A stretch of DNA of 41,372 bases from Candidatus Woesearchaeota archaeon (GTDB lineage Archaea; Nanobdellota; Nanobdellia; SCGC-AAA011-G17; JAGVXY01): contig JAGVXY010000010.1 in assembly GCA_018303545.1 (NCBI GenBank), forward strand, positions 65,643-107,014, written 5' to 3'. Of the stretch, positions 6,716-14,949 are shown piece after piece (the first letter of the stretch is position 1; every line of letters starts with the position of its first letter). The notes below the pieces were generated by a model. That model made no database searches. It saw nothing but the letters and a program-made list of their open reading frames with translations, and was not told the DNA's origin. The translations under genes and the position numbers were made by a program.

Positions 6716-7683
6716 CTCCGGATCCCCTGGAAGAAGTAATCGGGGAATATTTTCCACGCCAGGAAAGGGATAATAGCCCACGAATGGCAGATTTACCTAT
6801 TCGTACCAACACAAGGCCAGATGTTTTGCAAGTCCCTCATCCAAACTTAGATTTCATTACAAGAGATTTAGGCCAAGTTCTTGCAAGATTTCAGAATTCA
6901 AGGCATCCTGAAGGATTAGTTAATCTGCAATCAAATTCATTTACGAATTATTTAAAAAATAAATTTACTCCCCTTATTAATTTTTCAGAGAATATAATAG
7001 ACTGCATTTCTGATAATTTTAAAGGCATTGCAGTAACTTCTTCAATGATAGGGATGCTTTCACTTGGGGTTTATGGTATCAATGCCTTGCCCTCTTCGAT
7101 TAATTTAAAACAGGTTTACTCTTACGTAATGCAATCCACTAAATCCAATTATGAAAAAATTTTCAGTTCTAATGATACATTATCCTATGAACCTGAAAAG
7201 GGGGTAAGCAAAGATATAGGTTTGATTTTCCCTGCTAAAGAAACAAAGCCTCTGCCAGATTATGAATATCTTAATCAAAAGCGTGAGCTTTCCTCATTGA
7301 TTTCAAAAATCGATTCGTCTATTGCAGAAATGAGGCAGTATACAAAACCACCAATTGATTATTCTTACATAGTTTCAGAGGCTAGAGAATATTTCAATGA
7401 GATGGATTCATACAGAGAAAGACTTGATGAAGATAATTTTGACAAGCTGAGTAACAGCGAAAGATATCCATTGACGGATGCAGGTTCAAAGATTGAAAAG
7501 CATACTGAATCAATAAAGGGATATCTCCGGGGTATAAAGGTTTTATGCGAAAATCGTATCTCTGAGCTTGAACGTAAATCTTCGCATTGGTTCACAAGAA
7601 AATCAAAAAAATCCAAATATGAACTTGACATTGAAGAAAAGCAAGAGATAATCTATGAAATCAATCGGTTGATATTAGAATAG
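6712..7683 (+). CDS. Unknown operon protein with one hydrophobic segment
   Basis: 323 residues, last gene of the operon, start overlapping the previous stop (ATGA) with GAGGA 9 nt upstream. The first 75 residues are Pro/Arg-rich and probably disordered; about 104-127 (FKGIAVTSSMIGMLSLGVYGINAL) is a weak membrane segment; about 187-323 is charged and helical, probably coiled coil, ending in IEEKQEIIYEINRLILE. No family recognised. As the only putative membrane-linked protein in the operon it could be the target, an anchor or an effector of the conjugation system; that is guesswork. The next gene has its own TATA box, so the operon ends here. Confidence 0.7.
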   Translation: MTPDPLEEVIGEYFPRQERDNSPRMADLPIRTNTRPDVLQVPHPNLDFITRDLGQVLARFQNSRHPEGLVNLQSNSFTNYLKNKFTPLINFSENIIDCISDNFKGIAVTSSMIGMLSLGVYGINALPSSINLKQVYSYVMQSTKSNYEKIFSSNDTLSYEPEKGVSKDIGLIFPAKETKPLPDYEYLNQKRELSSLISKIDSSIAEMRQYTKPPIDYSYIVSEAREYFNEMDSYRERLDEDNFDKLSNSERYPLTDAGSKIEKHTESIKGYLRGIKVLCENRISELERKSSHWFTRKSKKSKYELDIEEKQEIIYEINRLILE

Positions 7684-7715
7684 ATTTATATACTATTTTT
7701 CTCATTATTTATAGC

Positions 7716-8186
7716 ATGAAAGTCATCGTCGTAACAGGAACGCCTTGCACCGGCAAGACGACTATTGCTAAAGTTTTAGCTAAGAAACTAAAATGGAAAT
7801 ATTTGGATGTAAATAAAATCATTAAAAAATATAAATTAATAGAAAGTTATGATAAGTTAAGAAAAACAAATGAAGTCTCAATTAAAAAATTAAACAAAGC
7901 ATTGCTAAAAGAAATAAAAAGCAATTCCATTATAGACTCCCATTTATCACATTACCTGCCTAAAAAATCAGTTACATTATGCATTGTTTTAAAATGCTCA
8001 CTGAAAGATTTAAAGAAACGATTAATAAAAAGAAAATATCCTGAAATAAAGATAAAAGAAAATTTGGAGGCAGAAGCTTTTGAAACTTCTTTGGTAGAGT
8101 CTTCTAAGCATAAAAATGTTTTAGTGTTTGACACCTCAAAAGAGAGTAAGACAAGCATCCTTAAGATTATTCTGAAGCATATTTGA
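7716..8186 (+). CDS. Adenylate kinase AK6/Fap7-type NMP kinase
   Basis: 156 residues. P-loop GTPCTGKTT (7-15) at the very N-terminus, then the AK6-type core: YLDVNKIIKKYKLIESYD, DSHLSHYLP (around 76-84), VLKCSLKDLKKRLIKRKYPEIKIKENLEAEAF. This order and length match the archaeal Fap7/hCINAP family, which phosphorylates AMP and in archaea and eukaryotes helps the last step of small ribosomal subunit maturation. A TATA box (GATTTATATAC, about 7683-7693) sits about 25 nt before the ATG with no Shine-Dalgarno sequence, so the transcript is leaderless and separate from the upstream operon. Confidence 0.9.
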   Translation: MKVIVVTGTPCTGKTTIAKVLAKKLKWKYLDVNKIIKKYKLIESYDKLRKTNEVSIKKLNKALLKEIKSNSIIDSHLSHYLPKKSVTLCIVLKCSLKDLKKRLIKRKYPEIKIKENLEAEAFETSLVESSKHKNVLVFDTSKESKTSILKIILKHI

Positions 8187-8214
8187 TATATTTGCTACAT
8201 TAACAATAAGTCAA

Positions 8215-8637
8215 CTATTTTTCAACAAAAGTATAAATGATATTTTCTACAATAACCTTAGGGAAACAAAACTCTGCAAGTTCGATTCCTATTCCCCTCG
8301 GGACATAGATAGATTTTATTTTTCCATTCACTGATTTGCAATCTTTTAGAGTAACATTATATCTAATAATCCTTATTGTAGCATCAGGGCATACATCAGA
8401 ACACGGAAAAGAAACTTCAACCGGAACTTCATTATGATAACCAATAATTAAGTGCTTACCCCACATTTCCCCTTTGTCAAAAGAGGATCTTGCATACTGT
8501 AATAATTGCTCATCAGATAACCTTTCGTTAGGGGGAATTTGAGGATTTAATTTCTCAGGTTGAAAAAACAAAATAGCCCCAATAACAATTGCTAAGATAA
8601 TTAAGAACGAGATTACATAACCAATTTTCCTTTCCAT
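8215..8637 (-). CDS. Membrane-anchored hypothetical protein
   Basis: 140 residues. One N-terminal membrane helix (about 6-25, GYVISFLIILAIVIGAILFF) and a roughly 110-residue outer domain with four cysteines (FPCSDVCP, LKDCKS, AEFCF) that could form two disulfides. No family recognised. It is alone on its strand, convergent with the AK6 gene (28 nt between stops) and divergent from rnp3 across a 104-nt AT-rich space holding both promoters. Confidence 0.7.
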   Translation of the reverse strand: MERKIGYVISFLIILAIVIGAILFFQPEKLNPQIPPNERLSDEQLLQYARSSFDKGEMWGKHLIIGYHNEVPVEVSFPCSDVCPDATIRIIRYNVTLKDCKSVNGKIKSIYVPRGIGIELAEFCFPKVIVENIIYTFVEK

Positions 8638-8741
8638 AACTCAATATATGATTAAAAGACTATAAAAGGTTGTCGCAAAGGGATTTAACGCGCCATTTTA
8701 ATCACCAATATTTAAATACTTAATTCTAAATATTATTCTCT

Positions 8742-9266
8742 ATGGCAAGAGATTTGATACAATTTGAGTATGAAGATAAAAATATAGGCTTCACTAAACT
8801 AGAAAAAGTAAATTTAATTAGTCAGAATTCTAAAGAATTGAGAAATACATTAAACCGAGCAAAAGAAAAGTTAGTAGTTCAAGGCTCTTCAGATGAAGTC
8901 AATCGTATGGCCCTAGAGTCAAAGAAAGTGAAGATTTTCGTTTCAAATGAAAAGGAAAGAGAGAAAGATTTTATGCATTTTAGGAATTCAGGATTAAATC
9001 AGGTATTATGCAACTTAGCAAAGAAAAACAATATAGCGATAGCTTTCAATTTCAATGATCTCTTAAAAGCAAGTTCTTGGGAGCAACGTTCAGTAACCCT
9101 AGGAAGAATTATGCAGAATATCAGATTATGTAGGAAAGCAAAAGTTAAGATGATTTTCGCATCTTTTGCAAAAAAAGAGGAAGACATAAGGCCTTACAAT
9201 ATGCTCTTAAGTTTCACTAAAGTTCTAGGAATGAGCACAAAAGAATCAAAAGAAGCGTTCTTATAA
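8742..9266 (+). CDS. rnp3: Ribonuclease P protein component 3 (Rpp30)
   Basis: 174 residues of the RNase P p30 TIM-barrel-like family, a protein cofactor for tRNA 5' maturation. Visible: GLNQVLCNLAKKNNIAIAFNFNDLL (about 84-108), RIMQNIRLCRKAKVKMIFASFA (about 123-144) and a final MLLSFTKVLGM, all in the usual order. It is somewhat short against typical 200-240-residue archaeal members, mostly at the N-terminus. TATA box AATATTTAAATAC at about 8706-8718, about 25 nt before the ATG (leaderless). The partner Rnp2 is encoded at 14669. Confidence 0.9.
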   Translation: MARDLIQFEYEDKNIGFTKLEKVNLISQNSKELRNTLNRAKEKLVVQGSSDEVNRMALESKKVKIFVSNEKEREKDFMHFRNSGLNQVLCNLAKKNNIAIAFNFNDLLKASSWEQRSVTLGRIMQNIRLCRKAKVKMIFASFAKKEEDIRPYNMLLSFTKVLGMSTKESKEAFL

Positions 9267-9311
9267 CAGCAATATTTTTAAACTCTAATAATTCTTTAAT
9301 CAATAGGAAAA

Positions 9312-12300
9312 ATGAGGTGCGCAATAATCTTTTTAGTTATTATTTTATTGGTTCCAATAGCTATTGCTGTAGACTCTTACGAGCCAGATAACTCAATTGC
9401 AAGTGCGCAATGGATTTTAACAAACGGCACAGCACAGCAGCACGATTTCAGCCCTGCATCAGACAATGATTTTGTAAAGTTCAATGTTACAAAAGGTTAT
9501 TATTACAGAATCCAGACTTACAATTTAACAGAATTAGATATTACCGATACAATAATAACCTTGTATAATGCAACAGCAACTTTAGCAGAAAATGATGATA
9601 TCATTTCAGGTGTCAATAGAACTTCAAGATTGGAATGGCAGGCAGTCTCAGATGATATTTTATATTTAAATATTTCTGAATTTTATAATGTTGCAAATGG
9701 AATATATCAGGTAGATGTTAAGCAGATTGGATTCTTGCAGCCATCATTGATTTCACCAGTAATAAACATTAATGCTACTTCAAATCAGTTTTTTAATATT
9801 ACCGCAAGAATTAAATGCCTTTCGGGGGTCTGTGAAAATGTCAAATTTACATTAGATCCAAAAGTTAATTCCCCGAATATTGACAAGCGTATAAATAAGA
9901 TATTGCAGTCAAACTCTTCAGTAAAAGTCATAGTTCTGCTAAAAGATAATCTGCCGTCAAATGATATTAAAGAAAGAAAAATTAATGTTAAATCTATGCA
10001 GGATAAAGCCTTAAAATCTTTGTCAAAAAATGATTTCAATTTAGAAAAACGATTTTCAGTCGTAAAAGGATTTGCAGGGGATCTTTCTCAGCAAGGATTA
10101 ACTAAACTTCAAATTGATCCAAATGTAGAATCAATTATTTTGGATGAAGAGTTGCACATTTCTTTAGCCTCCTCAGTAGGGCAGATTGGTGCTAAACAAG
10201 TTTGGCCAGTCCAAGTCACAAATAACATAACTGGCAAGGATCAAACCGTCTGTGTTGTCGATACAGGTATAGATTATACACATTCCGCATTTGGGTCCTG
10301 CAATCAGGCCCAATTCCAGAATGGTACTTGCGGTAAGGTTATCTCGGGGTATGATTATGTTAATACAGATATAAATCCAATTGATGATCACAATCATGGA
10401 ACGCACGTTGCAGGAATAGTTGCCTCGTCAAATAATACCTACAAAGGTGTCGCTCCTGACAGCATGCTTGTTGCTCTGAAAGCCTGTAATGCGGCAGGCA
10501 GCTGCTCCAGTTCCAATATGATTGCATCAGTGGATTGGTGCGTTGCCAATGCTTCAAAATTTAACATTTCAGTAATCACAATAAGTATAGGGGATGATGG
10601 AGATTATGGTTCTGCAGATTGCCCTCAGTGGATTGATAGCTCTTTCGCATTGGCTCATCAAGCAGGAATTTTTATTTCTGTTGCTACGGGCAATAATGGG
10701 TTTACTGACGGCATTTCTTATCCTGCTTGTTCGCCATATGCTGCTGCGGTTGGTGGGATTTCAGATGATGATTCAACTTATATTTATAATAGAGGATATC
10801 TTCTTGGTTTGGTTGCTCCAGCCCAAACTATAGTTTCTTCAGTTCGCGGAAATGCATTCAGTTCAATTTCCGGAACTTCTATGGCAACTCCTCATGCAGC
10901 GGGTTCAGCAGTTTTGCTTAGGCAGTATTATCTTGAGAAATTCAATATGAATTTATCTCCAGATTCCATTAAGCATAATCTTAGGAATTATGGTGTCAGT
11001 AAATACGACTCAGGTTCTTTAATTTCATATTCAAGAATTAATGTCTCTTCCTCTTTGCAGAGAAAAGGGGACGTTTCAAATGTCACAGGCGCAATACCTT
11101 TCTATACAATAAATCCTAATCCTAGCAACAGTTCATGTCTGCTTTCAATGCAGGAGAATGATGAATGCGATATAACCTGGACAGTAAATGCTTCAGGTAC
11201 TCCTTCCGAAACCTATGAATTTTTTGTAATTTCAGAAACACCTTACAGATACAACATAAGCGATAAAATAAATGTAACAATATTTAACGATTCATCATCG
11301 CCTTTAATAACGCAGATAACCGCAGATCATGCAAACTTTTCCCGAAGGCAGAACATTCTTCTAAACTGCAGTTATTCAGATAATGTTTTAGTAAGCAATA
11401 TTTCATTGTACTCAAATATTTCTGGAGAATATATTTTAAACAGCACAATTAATGTTAACCGTTCTTCAGGATCCTACATGTGGAATTTGACTGTTGATCA
11501 AGATGGATTTTATTTGTGGTCCTGTTCAGCGGTAGATTCCAGTAATCTATCTGCAATATCCTCAAATCATACATTCTTAGTGGATTCTTCTTCACCGGTA
11601 TTTACTATGTTTGTTCCTTCAAATAATTCTCAAATAAATAATTCCTTGACCATCAGTTTTAATTATAGCCTAACAGATTTATCTTCAATTGCAAATTGTT
11701 CATTGTTCATAGATGGTGCAATTTCAGAAACCTCTTTATCTTCCTCTCAAATTAATCATACATTTTCAGCCTATGGCGCTTATCTATGGTCGATTAATTG
11801 TACAGATTTTTTAGGCTATTCATCTGCAACTTCACAATATAACCTTACCTTAATCGATACTCTTGCTCCAGTCATAACTTCAATCAGCACATCCAGTGCA
11901 GGAACTTCTACTGCGTTAGTAACTTTATCTGTAACAACAAACGAAGTAGCAACTTGCCGTGTTTCAACTTCAGATGTTGCATATTCAAGCATGCAGACAA
12001 TGAATACTACGGGCTCAACATCCCATTCATATCAAAAAACTTATACCCCTGGTGCATCAGGTACGTATTATGTTAGATGTATCGATATATATGGTAATAC
12101 AATGTCCTCTTCAAATTCAACAGATTATAATGCGGTATTAACTCCGACGTCTCCAGGCGGGGGCGGGGGTGGCGGCGGATCTTCGGAAACAAAAATCGCC
12201 GCTGAAACAGGTCTTTCTTATGTTTTTGAATCTCTTTCCCCTGGCACGTCATCTTCATTTTATGTGGGCATCCCTGAAAATTACGGGGGTGTGAGTGAGA

Positions 12301-12896
12301 TTAGTATAAATCCAGTTGTCATAAAAGAAAATGCAGAAGTTATAATAAGCAAGACAATGTTTTCTCCTCCGTCATCTGTTTCGGCATTAGCAGAAGTATA
12401 TAATTATCTGGAAATCAAGACAGTAAACCTTGGAAATGCAGATATCAAAACGGCGACAATAAAATTCCGTGTTACCAAACAATGGGTCATTGATAATGGT
12501 TACAATAAGAATAATATCAAGCTCTTCCATTTTACTGGTTCGTGGAATGCATTGGAAACCAAGCAGACTTCTCAAGATATTGTTTATCTTTTCTATGAGG
12601 CAGTCTCTCCAGGATTCAGTTATTTTGCAATCGCAAATCTAGAGCCAGAAAATTTAGTTCCTAAAGTTGATGAAAATTTAGTAGTGAATTATTCTGATTC
12701 TAAATTAACCTCAGAAATTCCTGCATCAGAAAGTTTATTCTGCTATAAATGCTTGATGATTTATTTAATTGCAGTATTATGTGTATTTGCCATAGTTGTT
12801 TTATGCGTTTACATATATGTTAATTTTACTTCGGGCATTTTCAATCGCAACAAAAACGATGATTTAGTAATCGATAAACCATTAAAAAAAGAATGA
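9312..12896 (+). CDS. Secreted, membrane-anchored subtilase (S8) with Ig-like and PGF-pre-PGF domains
   Basis: 1194 residues. Signal peptide 1-19; a pre-peptidase-like beta domain (about 20-140); a propeptide/inhibitor-like part (about 195-285); the subtilisin catalytic domain (about 295-580) with Asp317 (VVDTGID), His362 (HGTHVAG), Asn461 (ATGNNG) and Ser523 (GTSMATPH), so the triad is complete. Then several Ig-like beta repeats rich in N-x-S/T sites (about 600-950), a linker with eight glycines, a PGF-pre-PGF-type domain ending GFSYFAIAN, a membrane helix (about 1145-1170) and a charged tail. It is likely a cell-surface protease. There is no PGF-CTERM motif; the ordinary helix near the C-terminus replaces it. 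TATA-like TTTTTAAAC at about 9274-9282. Confidence 0.95.
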   Translation: MRCAIIFLVIILLVPIAIAVDSYEPDNSIASAQWILTNGTAQQHDFSPASDNDFVKFNVTKGYYYRIQTYNLTELDITDTIITLYNATATLAENDDIISGVNRTSRLEWQAVSDDILYLNISEFYNVANGIYQVDVKQIGFLQPSLISPVININATSNQFFNITARIKCLSGVCENVKFTLDPKVNSPNIDKRINKILQSNSSVKVIVLLKDNLPSNDIKERKINVKSMQDKALKSLSKNDFNLEKRFSVVKGFAGDLSQQGLTKLQIDPNVESIILDEELHISLASSVGQIGAKQVWPVQVTNNITGKDQTVCVVDTGIDYTHSAFGSCNQAQFQNGTCGKVISGYDYVNTDINPIDDHNHGTHVAGIVASSNNTYKGVAPDSMLVALKACNAAGSCSSSNMIASVDWCVANASKFNISVITISIGDDGDYGSADCPQWIDSSFALAHQAGIFISVATGNNGFTDGISYPACSPYAAAVGGISDDDSTYIYNRGYLLGLVAPAQTIVSSVRGNAFSSISGTSMATPHAAGSAVLLRQYYLEKFNMNLSPDSIKHNLRNYGVSKYDSGSLISYSRINVSSSLQRKGDVSNVTGAIPFYTINPNPSNSSCLLSMQENDECDITWTVNASGTPSETYEFFVISETPYRYNISDKINVTIFNDSSSPLITQITADHANFSRRQNILLNCSYSDNVLVSNISLYSNISGEYILNSTINVNRSSGSYMWNLTVDQDGFYLWSCSAVDSSNLSAISSNHTFLVDSSSPVFTMFVPSNNSQINNSLTISFNYSLTDLSSIANCSLFIDGAISETSLSSSQINHTFSAYGAYLWSINCTDFLGYSSATSQYNLTLIDTLAPVITSISTSSAGTSTALVTLSVTTNEVATCRVSTSDVAYSSMQTMNTTGSTSHSYQKTYTPGASGTYYVRCIDIYGNTMSSSNSTDYNAVLTPTSPGGGGGGGGSSETKIAAETGLSYVFESLSPGTSSSFYVGIPENYGGVSEISINPVVIKENAEVIISKTMFSPPSSVSALAEVYNYLEIKTVNLGNADIKTATIKFRVTKQWVIDNGYNKNNIKLFHFTGSWNALETKQTSQDIVYLFYEAVSPGFSYFAIANLEPENLVPKVDENLVVNYSDSKLTSEIPASESLFCYKCLMIYLIAVLCVFAIVVLCVYIYVNFTSGIFNRNKNDDLVIDKPLKKE

Positions 12897-12907
12897 ATTA
12901 AAAATAT

Positions 12908-14221
12908 TTAAGGATAAGATTTTTCAATCATTTTCTCACAAACCCCGCAGGATTTTTTCTCAGGGCATTTTCCGTAAAGCACACCCTGAGGAACAGCAAA
13001 TTTTCCAAGCTCTGGTGCAACTTCTTTTATTTTTTCAGCCATGGTTTTTGCAATTTTTCTTATTTCCCATTGTGCTTCAGTGCATGTTCTCTTGCCTATT
13101 GAATGTATTGCGTTCCATCCGTTCACATGTATCAAGTCATAAACTTTCAGCGAATGAGGGAGCACACCCAATGAATCTGAGTTGCTGAAATTATTCTTTA
13201 CAAATTTTATAGATTCTTCAGTTAAATTCTTGTATGCCCTCAACCATTTAGATTTAGCTATGCTTGGCGGAATTACATATTCTTCTCTTTTCACTGCGTC
13301 ATAAATAGATTGTACACTTTGGTCCCATGTTCTTTGCCTTGTTGCTTGGTGGAAAGTTGCTAAAGACATTCCGGTTATAAATGTGAAATGATAATGTTTC
13401 AAATTAGCCAATTCAGCTTCATCTCTTTCCATAATTGCTTTTCGTATTATTTCTGCAGGAAAATATATATCTGAATGATTTATCAAATTAGCCTTATCAA
13501 TTTCTTCAAGGTCAATTATCGTCTCAATCCCTTTATTTTCCAATGAGAATAATTGTGGTGCAGGCATCCATGCTAGTACTTCATAATTATTTGCCCTTTC
13601 TTTCATTAATCTTGGCGCAATTCCTTTCGCAAGATTTATCATTTCTGAAACAGTTTCTCTTACTTCTTCAGGCATACCCTTCCTTTTGGACATATAGTCT
13701 AAATGCATAAGTTCTCTTGCATCCAATGCGGTTTGTATCGTTGTTTTAGTGTTCAATGGCAGAATGAATCTTGCATCTTCAGCAGGGACATTTTCTTTTT
13801 GCATTTTTTCATAAAGGTCAAACTGCATTCTCATTAATACTTGAGCTAAACTTTCTTCCAAACTTACAGGCAGATGAAACCCTCTTTCGGCTGTCGCTCT
13901 TCTCAACGACTGCTGCAGATGCGAAGCATATTGCGGTGCGCACAGAAATAATGTTGACATTCTTGTTATATTATCCATTGAGAACAAGAAATATGATTGG
14001 TCCAAAACTGCCCCATGTCCTCTTCCAGAAGTTTCTTCAAATATTTTTTCTTTTCTTTTTTCATAGTTTCCGTTTTCTGCTATTTCTTTATCATGTATAT
14101 CTTTTGAGGACAGCTCACTGAAGCATCCTCTTGCTCCGCACGAAGCGGGGTCTTCTGCATCCCATTTATTAGCAGGATTTTGCAGCCATGATTCAAGATA
14201 TACCCTCTTTTTGTTTTCCAT
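12908..14221 (-). CDS. Tandem ThyX-like protein (flavin-dependent thymidylate synthase family)
   Basis: 437 residues, about twice the usual ThyX length, with two ThyX-like halves. N-terminal half: GHGAVLDQSYFLFSM, a signature region APQYASHLQQSLRR (95-108) that keeps S..S.R but has lost RHR, and RFILPLNTKTTIQTALDARELMHL (151-174), very ThyX-like. C-terminal half: HYHFTFITGMSLATFHQATRQRTWDQSVQSIYDA with RQR (295-297) in place of RHR. The C-terminus has a Cys cluster (CPEKKSCGVC). ThyX makes dTMP from dUMP using FAD and methylenetetrahydrofolate. Either the chain is a pseudo-dimeric ThyX, or it has another flavin-dependent role. It is divergent from the gene at 14301, with a TATA box for this strand at about 14245-14255. 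Confidence 0.75.
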   Translation of the reverse strand: MENKKRVYLESWLQNPANKWDAEDPASCGARGCFSELSSKDIHDKEIAENGNYEKRKEKIFEETSGRGHGAVLDQSYFLFSMDNITRMSTLFLCAPQYASHLQQSLRRATAERGFHLPVSLEESLAQVLMRMQFDLYEKMQKENVPAEDARFILPLNTKTTIQTALDARELMHLDYMSKRKGMPEEVRETVSEMINLAKGIAPRLMKERANNYEVLAWMPAPQLFSLENKGIETIIDLEEIDKANLINHSDIYFPAEIIRKAIMERDEAELANLKHYHFTFITGMSLATFHQATRQRTWDQSVQSIYDAVKREEYVIPPSIAKSKWLRAYKNLTEESIKFVKNNFSNSDSLGVLPHSLKVYDLIHVNGWNAIHSIGKRTCTEAQWEIRKIAKTMAEKIKEVAPELGKFAVPQGVLYGKCPEKKSCGVCEKMIEKSYP

Positions 14222-14267
14222 TTTCCTACTCTATTTAATTATCTCTTTTTAAATTCTGTTGGGAATA

Positions 14268-14280
14268 AATTTATATATTC
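14268..14280 (+). promoter_or_regulatory. TATA box deciding the start at 14301
   Basis: AAATTTATATATT lies about 27 nt before ATG 14301. The upstream in-frame start-like codon at 14259 lies before the box and cannot be on the transcript, so 14301 is the start. Confidence 0.6.
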
Positions 14281-14300
14281 AAAAGAGTATTATAAACAAA

Positions 14301-14570
14301 ATGGAATTGATAATTTCAGCATTATGCGGTTTAATCGGTGGCTTGACAAGAGCCTGTGTTGGTTTATTAAAGTTCTATTCAAAGAACAAGAAAGGCAAGA
14401 TAGATATTAGAAGGATATTATTCACTTCTCTGACTTCAGGAATTATTGGTACTTTTACAGGTTTATTAGTAAGTGCCGATTTCAGGATTTCTTTGTTGGC
14501 AGGTTACGCAGGGACAGATCTAATAGAGGGATTATACAAAGCCGGTTTTAAGAAAGATTTGAAGCTTTGA
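14301..14570 (+). CDS. Small holin-like membrane protein, unknown function
   Basis: 89 residues with two Gly-rich hydrophobic segments (about 2-22, LIISALCGLIGGLTRACVGLL, and 38-62, ILFTSLTSGIIGTFTGLLVSA) around a basic loop (KFYSKNKKGKIDIRR), then an amphipathic end. The pattern resembles small holin-like or putative-channel proteins, but no specific family is recognised. Leaderless transcript suggested by the TATA box at 14268. It ends 98 nt before rnp2, which has its own promoter. Confidence 0.7.
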   Translation: MELIISALCGLIGGLTRACVGLLKFYSKNKKGKIDIRRILFTSLTSGIIGTFTGLLVSADFRISLLAGYAGTDLIEGLYKAGFKKDLKL

Positions 14571-14587
14571 TTCTCATCATAAAACCG

Positions 14588-14656
14588 TTAAATTTAAAAA
14601 GAAAACCTCTTTCTTTACTAAGGTAAGAGAGAGAAGAAGGAGAAAGCTTTTTTCTC
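14588..14656 (+). promoter_or_regulatory. Promoter and structured leader of the rnp2-proteasome-exosome superoperon
   Basis: TTAAATTTAAAAAG (14588-14601) is a TATA box. A start about 25 nt later leaves a leader of about 45 nt, longer than for most genes here, with a purine-rich run (GAGAGAGAAGAAGG) and a hairpin GAGAAA (14640-14645) / TTTCTC (14651-14656) with a 5-nt loop, 12 nt before the rnp2 ATG. AACCG (14583-14587) could also pair with CGGTT (14656-14660), though it lies before the predicted RNA start. Confidence 0.4.
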
Positions 14657-14668
14657 GGTTGAAATAAG

Positions 14669-14947
14669 ATGTTGAAACCGATTTTACCTTCATCAAAAGA
14701 AGGAAAGAGATATATTATGTACGAATCAAGAGAAAACATATCAGATAGTTACCTGAAGGATGCCATTAAGTCATTTATTGGTGAATTGGGCTTTGCTAGA
14801 GCGGGAATTAGGCTTATGAGCAATAATATTATTCAGGTTAACAGCAATTATGTTGATGAGGTTATCTCTGCTTTGGCATTGACCAAAGACATAAAAACTA
14901 AAAGAACATCCGGTATGATTAACAAGCTAAAAAAGGAGGCGAATTGA
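14669..14947 (+). CDS. rnp2: Ribonuclease P protein component 2 (Pop5)
   Basis: 92 residues of the Pop5/Rpp14 family, which pairs with Rpp30 to support the RNase P RNA active site. It shows MLKPILPSSKEGKRYIMYES at the start (LP..K.RYi pattern), then IKSFIGELGFARAGIRLM and IQVNSNYVDEVISALALTKDI, and an end with RTSGMINKLKK. It is first in the superoperon and overlaps the TTG upstream of psmA. No clear Shine-Dalgarno sequence precedes the ATG; a leader hairpin does. Confidence 0.9.
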   Translation: MLKPILPSSKEGKRYIMYESRENISDSYLKDAIKSFIGELGFARAGIRLMSNNIIQVNSNYVDEVISALALTKDIKTKRTSGMINKLKKEAN

Positions 14948-14949
14948 AT

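Noticed and set aside
1990-7683. CBASS type II operon (Cap2 E1-E2 and Cap3 JAB)
   Set aside because: No CD-NTase or recognised effector is encoded, and E1 and E2 are separate proteins here.
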